A stretch of 9,556 nucleotides of DNA from JAYZDB01 sp036338025 (GTDB lineage: Bacteria; Planctomycetota; UBA1135; UBA2386), in the NCBI GenBank assembly GCA_036338025.1, contig JAYZDB010000104.1, forward strand, positions 1 through 9,556. Reading direction: 5' to 3'. How positions within the stretch are numbered: the first letter of the stretch is position 1; every line of letters starts with the position of its first letter. The notes under the pieces were generated by a model. The model was not told the origin of the DNA, searched no databases, and saw only the letters and a program-made list of their open reading frames with translations. A program made the translations under genes and the position numbers. Shown here one piece after another: positions 1 through 7,600 of this stretch.

Positions 1-490
1 TCCGCATTGCGACCCGGCGTGTATTCGGGGTGTCGGCCGCCATCAACTCGGCCTCCCATTGGCGGCAGACGTCCTCACTGAACCCATCGGGATCGAGTTC
101 GCTGTCCTCGGTCCTGTCCTGGTCCAGACTGTCTGGGTAGGTCGTTGCCGAAGATGCATTCAGCCAGACTCGTGGCGGGTTGGTGGCCGCGGCGATGGCT
201 TCGCCGACTGCCCGGGTCGATTCGACACGGCTTTGCAGGATCTGACGACGGTTGGTTTCGTTGTAGCGGCAATCCACCGTACGTCCCGTGAGGTTGATCA
301 CTGCAAAGGCCCCGTCGATCACTTCGGTCCATGCACCCTGGGTTCGTGCATCCCAGTGATATGGGGAGGTCTTACGACCGATGACCGTGACGTCATATTT
401 GGTGGCCAATCGGTCCTGGAGGACCCGCCCCAAGAAGCCGGTGCCTCCCAGGATGACAAGTTGAGGTCGGTCAGTCATCGGTTTGATCAT
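1..490 (-). CDS. NAD-dependent epimerase/dehydratase, TIGR01777-type SDR (C-terminus cut by window edge)
   Basis: The minus-strand frame is open from an ATG at 490 to the window edge and gives 163 residues of an extended short-chain dehydrogenase/reductase. Visible are the Rossmann motif GGTGFLG (residues 15-21), a beta strand with VINLTGRTVDCRYNE (about 64-78), the helix RRQILQSRVESTRAVGEAI, the segment NASSATTYPDS at the usual place of the catalytic Ser/Tyr region, and VCRQWEAEL. The order 'NL-G-R-x-V-x-C-R-Y', 'SRVxST', 'WE' is typical of the TIGR01777 group, cytosolic proteins whose substrate is mostly unknown. A second in-frame ATG at 478 (MTDRPQ) fits the family N-terminus better. AGGAG at 494-498 sits 3 nt before the 490 ATG and 15 nt before the 478 ATG, so neither spacing is ideal. 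Transcribed divergently from the permease; no functional link is evident. Family call is firm; the reaction is unknown. Confidence 0.88.
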   Translation of the reverse strand, partial: MIKPMTDRPQLVILGGTGFLGRVLQDRLATKYDVTVIGRKTSPYHWDARTQGAWTEVIDGAFAVINLTGRTVDCRYNETNRRQILQSRVESTRAVGEAIAAATNPPRVWLNASSATTYPDSLDQDRTEDSELDPDGFSEDVCRQWEAELMAADTPNTRRVAMR

Positions 491-632
491 GCGCTCCTGA
501 GCACTGTTGGGACAAGGTCTCGGCGGTCCGCAGAATTTCACTCTGCTCTGGTGCCGGCGCCGGGCAACTGCTCATTTCGGTATCGTAATCACTGCGTGTT
601 CAAACACTACGTCCAGGTGCTAGGCTTGGTGA
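491..632. promoter_or_regulatory. Divergent intergenic region between epimerase and permease
   Basis: These 142 bp must hold the start signals of both divergent genes. I see no convincing -35/-10 pair for either. A perfect 10-bp palindrome, CCGGCGCCGG, lies at 554-563 and could be an operator, but a G+C-rich palindrome of this size is also expected by chance. The permease start has no clear Shine-Dalgarno sequence. Low confidence beyond the statement that this is the shared promoter region. Confidence 0.3.
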
Positions 633-1916
633 ATGGCCCGTGTTGCGCACCTGGGACTGTGGAGCAGCATCGCGCTGGTCGTGGCGAACATGATTGGGGC
701 GGGTGTGTTCACATCGTCTGGCTACGCGCTCGCTGGGTTGGGAGCCCGTCACTACGTCATGTGGGCGTGGGCGGTGGGTGGGATCTTGGCCCTGTGCGGC
801 GCTGTGTCCTACGCGGGGCTAGCTGCCCGCATGCCGGAGTCAGGTGGGGAATACCACTACCTCGAACAGACGGTTCACCCGATCGCGGGGTTCTTGGCTG
901 GATGGGTGTCCCTGTTGGCCGGATTCACGGCCCCGATCGCTTTGGCGGCCGTGACGTTGCAGGAATACCTGGGTCCAGTGTTCGGATTGGGCGCCGATCG
1001 GCACTGGGTGGCGACCGGTGCGATCCTCACCGCCTTCGGGATGCACGCCGTGCGTCGACCAGGAATCATCCTGCAAAATCTCGCGGTGCTCCTGAAGTTG
1101 CTCTTGTTGGTCGCATTCCTGGTGATTGCGGCTGTCGAAATTCCTCAACGCACGGAGGTAGAGAAGGTCGCCACCGCGGTTCCTTTTGATCTCGGGGCTT
1201 TCGCGGTGTCCCTGGTCTACATCTCGCTGGCCTATTCCGGATGGAATGCCACGGTCTACATCGCTGGCGAGGTGCGGGATGCGAAGCGCAACGCGACTCG
1301 ATCGCTGTGGATGGGTTGCGGTGTTGTTTGCCTGGTCTACCTGGCGCTCAACTACGTGTTCCTCTATGGGGCACCGATCGCGGAGATCCGAGGTCAAGCC
1401 GCGATCGGCGCCATCGCTGCGGCTGCTCTGGGGGGTGAGACTTTCGAGCGCCTGGTGCGGCTGGCTGTCGCGGTGGCGCTGTTCACCTCGATTTCGTCGA
1501 TGGTGATGATTGGTCCCAGGGTCTACGCGAAGATGGCGGAAGACGGACTGTTTCCCAGGGTGTTTGCGTCGGGTGGAGATGTTCCCTTGGCAGCGGTGGC
1601 GCTGCAGGCGATCGGGGCGATCGCGATCGCCGGGGTGACCGATGTGAAGACCGTGCTGGAGTACATCGGGTTCACGCTTGGAATCAGCAGTGCAGTGACT
1701 GTCCTTGGCCTGATCCTGCTACGACGTCGCCTGGGAAGAACTGCGGTGCCGGTGTTCGGCTACCCGCTAGTGCCCCTGGTCTACATTGTTGTGACGCTGG
1801 GGGCGGCTGGCTACCTGGCGGTGAGCAAGGAACACGGCGCTCTGTGGGGTACCGTCACAGTGCTCGCCGGCCTGCCTCTGTATTTTGTCTTCCGGCGCAG
1901 ACCCCTGCGCACCTGA
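633..1916 (+). CDS. APC-superfamily amino acid permease
   Basis: Integral inner-membrane transporter of 427 residues, close to but slightly shorter than the usual 430-500 of the family. TM1 holds the unwound-helix signature ANMIGAGVFTSSG (residues 18-30), the GxG substrate-binding turn of APC transporters. TM6 shows the second signature, YISLAYSGWNATVYIAGEV (196-214), followed by the basic loop RDAKRNATRSL. Hydrophobic stretches allow about 12 membrane segments: roughly 10-30, 42-63, 84-108, 126-138, 149-169, 187-209, 228-246, 272-294, 318-335, 340-362, 376-396, 403-420. The intracellular 'PRVYAKMAEDGLFP' stretch (295-308) is also typical. The resemblance is strongest to the LAT/CAT-like branch, so proton-coupled uptake or exchange of amino acids is inferred; the substrate cannot be read. 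It may import amino acids released by the exported peptidases nearby. The start at 633 is chosen because it places TM1 ten residues in. Confidence 0.9.
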   Translation: MARVAHLGLWSSIALVVANMIGAGVFTSSGYALAGLGARHYVMWAWAVGGILALCGAVSYAGLAARMPESGGEYHYLEQTVHPIAGFLAGWVSLLAGFTAPIALAAVTLQEYLGPVFGLGADRHWVATGAILTAFGMHAVRRPGIILQNLAVLLKLLLLVAFLVIAAVEIPQRTEVEKVATAVPFDLGAFAVSLVYISLAYSGWNATVYIAGEVRDAKRNATRSLWMGCGVVCLVYLALNYVFLYGAPIAEIRGQAAIGAIAAAALGGETFERLVRLAVAVALFTSISSMVMIGPRVYAKMAEDGLFPRVFASGGDVPLAAVALQAIGAIAIAGVTDVKTVLEYIGFTLGISSAVTVLGLILLRRRLGRTAVPVFGYPLVPLVYIVVTLGAAGYLAVSKEHGALWGTVTVLAGLPLYFVFRRRPLRT

Positions 1917-1921
1917 TCAGG
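1912..1921. other. 10-bp palindrome at convergent gene junction
   Basis: CCTGATCAGG is a perfect palindrome that includes the permease stop codon (1914-1916) and ends 1 bp before the stop of the oppositely oriented M14 gene (1923-1925). No T-tract or longer stem is present, so I do not call a terminator. With 6 bp between the two stops, transcripts from both strands probably overlap at their 3' ends. Confidence 0.3.
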
Positions 1922-1922
1922 C

Positions 1923-4433
1923 TCAGCGGATTGTGATGGTCTGCACGTTGCCGAACCGGGCCCGCGATCCCGCGATGTGTAGGGCCTGCCAATAGAAGGT
2001 CTTACCGGGCAGTCCTGACAGTGTCGGGATCTTCAGATCGACGGGAGTGAAACCCGAAGCGCCGAAGCTGTAGCCGGTCAGTAGGAGTGTGCTGGCGGGA
2101 TCGACCATCAACTTGCCGCCGATCCCCGGGATTGGGATGCCCGCGATCAGGGTCGTGCCGAGCAGGAGGGTCGCGCTGGCGCCGTTGCTGCCATTGACAC
2201 CCAGTTGCAAGGTACTGCCTGGGACTCCGGAGGACAGCAGGGTGATGTTGCCGTTGTCGTTGGATCCCCGGATTTCGAAGTCGTCGATCAAGCACTCGAC
2301 CAGCGAAGCTTGCAGATCCTGTGCCCGCACCCGGAATCTCATCTGCCTGGTCAGTGGTGGGGCCAGCTTGTGCTGGAACTTGACCCAGCCGTTTGTCGAA
2401 CTCGACGAGGTGAAGACCGAACTCCAGTTGGAGCCGCCGTCGCGGCTCACGGACACCTGCATGTCGTCGTTGCCCTGGCTCTCTGCGTAGTAGCGGTAGA
2501 ACTCTAGCTGGGCGAGTCCCAGGTGGGACAGGTCGATGACCGGCGACAGCAGGTCCGTATAGCCGCTGTCGACGTCGTAGGTGCCGGCGCTGGAACCCGA
2601 CCGACCGTCCGTTACCCAACAGAACCGGCCGCCCGGAGTGTGCTGAGAACCGGGTTGGAAGGTGTTGCCCTGGTAACTGGTGGCGTTGGGGGCTGCGCGT
2701 TCCCACCGCCCGGTGGTGGCTGTGCCGCCGGCTCCCCGGGAGAAACCGCGGTCTGCTTCCATGTTGTGGGACAGCACGGTTCGGATGGGCAGCAGAGAGA
2801 TCGAGTGGGTCTCCTTGGTGCCGAGGCCATCGCCGAGGAGTGCAATTTCGATGTCCACCACTTTCGCGGTGTAGTTGGACGGCACTCGGAAGGTCAGCGG
2901 CGTGCCGCTATTGAGGGCCGAGCCGAACTTCGCGACGATCCCCAGGCTGGCGTTGCCCACCAGCACAGTGACGCCGGGACTCTTCGAGGTGATCTGGACC
3001 GAGGCCGGCCCGACCGTCGCGTTGGCGCCGGCGTTCTGCACCTTGACCACCAACCCCCCGGTTTCACCGGGTTCGATCGTACCGTTGCTATTGCCTGATA
3101 CCTCGGAGACGGTGAATGAGTCGATGCTCAGCAGGGCTCCCGAGGTCAGTGCCATCGCGCGAAACATTGGCTGATGCCGCCGGGCGATGTTGATGATGTT
3201 CTGACCGGCGGGCCAGAAACCGCCCTCGCTCGACTTGCCCAACTCAGGACTCCAGCCGAATGCGCCATGGACTGCGTGGTGGTGGTCGATGGATCCACCG
3301 GCGGCGGTGTAGAGGATTGTCGAGATGCCGCCGCGCTGCATCGGGTTGGCCGCGGTCATGCGGTCGCCGATGAGGTCATATTCGGCGCTATTGCTGGTCA
3401 CTCCAGGCTTGTATCCCCACGGCTGGAGCAGGATCTCGGTGTAGGTGTGGCAACTGCAGATCTGCACGAAGCTGCGCGTTTTGATGAAGTTCTCGATAGC
3501 GAGGGTCTCGGGCTCGGAGAATGGTGCCGTGCCGCGGTAGACATCGGAATTCGGGTTGGTCGAGTTGCCACCGTTGGGGGCTGACCAGCCGGTCGCGTAG
3601 TTACGGTTGAGGTCGATTCCATAGCTTCCGCCGCCGTTTGGACGACGATTCTTGCGCCACATTCCACCGCCGTTCGGGCGGAGGGCGCGGTTGTGTTCGT
3701 AGCCCTCAGGGTTGACGCATGGCACGAAGAACAGCTCGCGTTCGTTCACGAGGAAGGTGGCTTCCTTGTCCTTGCCGTAGCCAGCGAGCAGTTCTTCCAT
3801 GAATACGATCGTTGTCTCCATGGAAAGCGGTTCGCGGGCGTGGTGCAGGGCGTCGTAGAACACCTCAGGCTCCGCCTCGTCTTGACCGACGTTGTCGGAG
3901 ATCTTGACCATCCAGAGGTCGCGGCCCTCGATCGATTTGCCGATGCTGGCCTTCTTGCTACAGAGGGATGGGTAGTCCTTTGCAAACCCATCGAGGATTG
4001 CCTCCATCTGGGCCAGGGTCCAGTGGCCGCCCATGGCTCCTTGGCCCAGCGGTGGGGACAGGGTCTCGGGGCGACCTAGCGATTGCCGCTTCATCTCTGC
4101 TTCGTAGTGGTCCTCGATGTTGCGTTGCATCATCTCGAACTTGAAACCGGCCTGGCGCAGGGTCACGAGATCGGCATCCGTCGTAACGATTTCGACCTGC
4201 TTTGTGCCAGCTTCAGGGACGCCGCAGCCAGCCATGTCGAGGTCGAGCTTCAGGAGGCGGGTGAGGTAGCGGGCGTCCTTGATCGTCACCTTGACCAGGT
4301 GATGACTCGGAGGAGCTTTACCCTGCGTGGGAGCCTGCACGGCCTGTGCGGATGCGATGGTGGTGAGGGTGATCGCCGTGAGGGTGGTGGCGATGATAAC
4401 CAAGTTGGTCTTGCGGAGAATCGAGGCGCGCAT
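1923..4433 (-). CDS. Secreted multidomain M14 zinc carboxypeptidase
   Basis: An 836-residue exported metallocarboxypeptidase. Residues 1 to about 30 form a signal peptide (basic RKTN, hydrophobic core, ASAQA). Residues about 40-125 are propeptide-like, and 135-435 are the M14 catalytic domain. The zinc-binding HxxE is H198/E201 in HHAREPLS, and the third ligand is H329 in SCHTYTEILLQPWGY. Substrate-carboxylate residues fit N276-R277 in DLNRNYA, and the general-base Glu is E397 in FGWSPELG. All key residues are present, so it should be active. About 437-550 is a CARDB-like beta domain (NGTIEPGETGGLVVKVQN). About 552-722 is a MAM/jelly-roll-like domain with AQLEFYRYYAESQ and CLIDDFEIRG. About 729-836 is a small beta domain of the style seen at the end of planctomycete exported proteins, probably for surface retention or sorting. 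It removes C-terminal residues from peptides outside the cytoplasm. The gene has no Shine-Dalgarno sequence before the ATG. The upstream S9 gene is 251 bp away on the same strand. Confidence 0.93.
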   Translation of the reverse strand: MRASILRKTNLVIIATTLTAITLTTIASAQAVQAPTQGKAPPSHHLVKVTIKDARYLTRLLKLDLDMAGCGVPEAGTKQVEIVTTDADLVTLRQAGFKFEMMQRNIEDHYEAEMKRQSLGRPETLSPPLGQGAMGGHWTLAQMEAILDGFAKDYPSLCSKKASIGKSIEGRDLWMVKISDNVGQDEAEPEVFYDALHHAREPLSMETTIVFMEELLAGYGKDKEATFLVNERELFFVPCVNPEGYEHNRALRPNGGGMWRKNRRPNGGGSYGIDLNRNYATGWSAPNGGNSTNPNSDVYRGTAPFSEPETLAIENFIKTRSFVQICSCHTYTEILLQPWGYKPGVTSNSAEYDLIGDRMTAANPMQRGGISTILYTAAGGSIDHHHAVHGAFGWSPELGKSSEGGFWPAGQNIINIARRHQPMFRAMALTSGALLSIDSFTVSEVSGNSNGTIEPGETGGLVVKVQNAGANATVGPASVQITSKSPGVTVLVGNASLGIVAKFGSALNSGTPLTFRVPSNYTAKVVDIEIALLGDGLGTKETHSISLLPIRTVLSHNMEADRGFSRGAGGTATTGRWERAAPNATSYQGNTFQPGSQHTPGGRFCWVTDGRSGSSAGTYDVDSGYTDLLSPVIDLSHLGLAQLEFYRYYAESQGNDDMQVSVSRDGGSNWSSVFTSSSSTNGWVKFQHKLAPPLTRQMRFRVRAQDLQASLVECLIDDFEIRGSNDNGNITLLSSGVPGSTLQLGVNGSNGASATLLLGTTLIAGIPIPGIGGKLMVDPASTLLLTGYSFGASGFTPVDLKIPTLSGLPGKTFYWQALHIAGSRARFGNVQTITIR

Positions 4434-4508
4434 GGTGGTTGGGAGGGTTGCTAGGGGGGCAGGGCAGCCGCCTCACTGTAGCAAGAACCGGCCTCCTCGG
4501 CATGACAT

Positions 4509-4524
4509 CTCCCGCCTCCGGGAG
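4509..4524. other. Small perfect hairpin upstream of the M14 gene
   Basis: CTCCCG and CGGGAG form a 6-bp all-matched stem around a 4-nt loop (CCTC), 76 nt upstream of the M14 start. It could be a 5'-leader structure of the M14 transcript or a minor 3' processing site of the S9 transcript. There is no adjacent T-run on the minus strand. No known riboswitch is recognised. Confidence 0.3.
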
Positions 4525-4631
4525 TTTCACCCGCGCCTGGACGAATGGTCGCTGCCTTGCCGCTGAGCGGACATTCCCATGCCGTGCTGGTGAGACAGTC
4601 GCGCAGCGAGATGTTGAGCCCGCGTTGTGCC

Positions 4632-4667
4632 GGACCTCCTCGCCTGGGACTAGCAGGCGGGAGGTCC
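4632..4667 (-). terminator. Terminator-like hairpin after the S9 peptidase gene
   Basis: GGACCTCC (4632-4639) pairs with GGAGGTCC (4660-4667) and CGCCTG (4641-4646) with CAGGCG (4654-4659). This makes a 14-bp stem with one bulged T (4640) and a 7-nt loop. It starts 17 nt past the S9 stop codon, the usual position for an end-of-transcript structure. No U-tract follows on the minus strand, so it would be a non-canonical terminator or an mRNA 3'-end stabiliser. It separates the S9 transcript from the M14 gene, implying that M14 has its own promoter in 4434-4630. Confidence 0.5.
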
Positions 4668-4684
4668 CGGCGGGGGCGACTGGA

Positions 4685-7600
4685 CTACTTGCCCTTCTTC
4701 GTGATGTCTGCGCCGACCTGTCGCTCACCGAGCAGGTGTTCGGCCCAGAACTCCCAACCGCGTTGGGTGACGTAACTCCCAGCACGCCCGAAGCCGTGAC
4801 GGGCACCGGGAACGATCAGCATGTCGAAGCGCTTGTTGGCTTTGATGAGCGCATCGACGAGGCGCATGGTGTTGGCGGGGTGCACGTTGTTGTCGATCTC
4901 ACCGTGCACGAGAAGCAGGTTGCCGACCAGGTTCTCCGCCAACTCTGCGTTGGTCGGGACGTGGATTTCGAACTTGGTCTTCTTCTCCGTCTTCTTGACG
5001 TCTGCCTTCTTGGCGTCTGCCTTCTTGGCGTCTGCCTTCTTGGCGTCTGTCTTCTTGACGTCTGTCTTCTTGACGTCTGTCTTCTTGGAGTCGGTCTTCT
5101 TGACAGTCGTGGTCCCGGTTGAACTGTTGGAGTTGTTTTCGGTCCGTCGCCCAGAGTTTTGGCGGCGGGAACCACCAGAATCTCCACCGCGCCTTGCGCG
5201 AGTGCTGTCTCCACCAGTACTGCCGGCGCCTTCTTCCTTTTTCTTGTCCTCGACCGCTACTTCCTTGAGACCGTGGTAGCGTTCCGACCAACTACTGTTG
5301 TAGATGTTGTTGTCGTGGTTGCCCGAGGATGCGATACCCGCAGTGAAGAATTCGTTGTAGGGCTTTTGCAGCAGGGCCGCGGCTGTCATGAAGCCCCCGC
5401 CGGAATGGCCGAAGATACCGACTCGATCGACGTCGATGAACGAGTGTCGCATCCCGAGCTGCTCGATTGCGGCCTTCTTGTCCGCGAGACCGTAGTCTCG
5501 CAGGTTGTAGTAGCCATAGTTAGCGTAGGCTCGCGAGCGCTTGGGTGTGCCGCCGCGATGGCCGACCTGGATGACAATGAAACCCAGTTGGGCCAACTGT
5601 TGCCGAGAACTTGATGCGGAGAACGAGCGGCTCACACCTTCCATCTGGGGTCCCGGATACACGTTGACGATGATCGGGTATTTCTTGTTGGCATCGAAAT
5701 CGAATGGTTTCCACATATTGCCGAACAGGTTGGTCACCCCGTCTGCAGCCTTGACCGTGAAGGTCGAGGGCATCTTCCACCCAACCTTCTTGAGCATGCT
5801 GAGGTCGGTCTCTTCGAGTTTCATTACCTCGTTCCCTCGCGTATCTCGTAACACGGCGGTGGGCGCCATGTCGACGGCGGTCGCGTTATCGACCAGATAG
5901 CGCTTGGAGGGCGAGAGGCTTGAGCGGTGAGATCCGGGACCTGGGTCGAGCAGGGTGAGTCCGGAGCCATCCAGCCGTACCCGGTAGAGATGTTCGTCGT
6001 AGACGTTGCCCCCCTCGCGCCCGTTGGCTCGGAAGTACATTACACCGAGTGTCTCGTCGACACTGACGATCCGGCTGGCGCGGAAGGCTCCCGAGGTGAT
6101 TGCGTTCTTGAGCTTGTAGTCCTCTCCGTATAGATAGTAGTGGCCCCAGCCGCTGCGCTCCGACCACCAGATGAACTCCTTGCTCTTCGACAAGCTGCGT
6201 TTGCTTTGACTCTTGAGATGGCCGTCTTCCGAGCCTTCCACGAGGAGTACCGTGACTTTGCCGGTCTTGGGATCAAGCTCACTGATTTCCATCTTGCGCA
6301 TGGCGCGATCGCGGCGGGTGAATCGCAACGCTGGCCTGTCCTTGAGCCAGGTCATGCTCGAGTAGCTCTCGTCCTTCCACTTCTTGGGTAGCATGACGAG
6401 TTTGCCGTTGCCTTTCTCGTAGTAGTGCAGCTCGACGGTTCGAATGCCCTCCTCGCCGGGCATCGAATAACGGTAGGTCTGCAAGGATGGGCGTGGTTCT
6501 GCGATCGAGTTGACAAGGAATAGTTCCTTCGAGTGCCTCGAGTCGCGGCGCGTTGTGTAAAAGGCGGCAGAGTTTGGAGACCATGAGACGCGGGCCATCC
6601 TGCTGCGGCTGGGTCGACGAGTACGAGAACTTCCAGTACGACTGGTGCCGCGGGTCGACGTTCGAGTCGATCGGCTGGTCCTGCTATTGCTAGTGCTGGT
6701 CTGCAGGGCACCACCAAAGCCGAAACCGTCTACTCCGTCCTTGGTCAGTTGAACTGCCACCTTGTCGTCGTAGAGATACTTCGGGCTGGGAGGTGCGGCC
6801 TTTTTCGTCGTGGATTTCGCTGCGGCGGCCTCGACGGCTTTGCCCTTGTTGCCCGCTATCTGCTTGCCACTGGTCTTCTTTTGCTCCTTTGCCTTGGAGA
6901 TGCTCGCGTTTGCTACCTGCTTGCCACTGACCTTCTTTTGGTCCTTTGTCTTTGTCTTGGAGATGCTTGCGTTCGCTACCTTTTTGGTCGGTTTCTGATC
7001 CGCTTTGGCGATCTGGACCGGGGCCAACTTGCCCTCGAGGATGTAGAGGTTGTGGTCCTTCGCGAACACCACGACCTTCTTGTCCGGGGAGTAGCTCCGA
7101 CCATCGGAACTCGTAGTTGAGCGTGTTCGACTCGTACTGCCGCGAGTACCGCTGCGCGAGCCCCGATCGCGGGTATCTCGGTTTGTGCGAGTTTGCTCCT
7201 CGCCGTCTTTCTTCTCGCCGTCTTTCTTCTCCTCGTCTTTCTTCTCCTCGTCCTTCTTGTCATCCTCCTGTTCGCGTTGGCGATCACGGAATCGGCGCGT
7301 CATCTCCTCTCGCGTTGTGCCACGGGAACTCCCTCTGCGGCTGCGTGACCGGCTTGATGTTCGACGGGCCTTGCCGGTCTTTTTGATCGAACCGGAGGCG
7401 AAGTCATACTCGAAGGCCCAGCCCCCGGAGGCGAAGGTGAGCTTCTTCTCGTCCTTGCTTACCTTGAGGCTGGAGAGGCTCAGCTTGGTCGCGTCGACCG
7501 CTTTGCCAGTGGCACTAGACACACCGGCGGCGACTTTGGCGTGATCGAACAGTGGGTGTTTGGTCCGCGCGTTTGCGTCTACCAACCAGTACTTGGTGCC

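Noticed and set aside
59..1189. Long plus-strand open frame (376 codons) over the epimerase and start of the permease
   Set aside because: Antisense to a clear Rossmann-fold gene and out of frame with the permease; low-complexity Gly/Arg/His composition with no recognisable domain. Shadow frame in G+C-rich DNA.
4991..5110. Possible CRISPR array
   Set aside because: The units are contiguous 15-bp in-frame coding repeats without spacers, and no cas gene is nearby.
4439..5279. Plus-strand open frames with CLLDVCLLGV or FLTSAFLASAFL repeats resembling membrane helices
   Set aside because: They are the antisense reading of the KKTDV/KKADA 15-bp repeat of the S9 peptidase; the hydrophobic pattern is a by-product of Lys/Asp codons read backwards.
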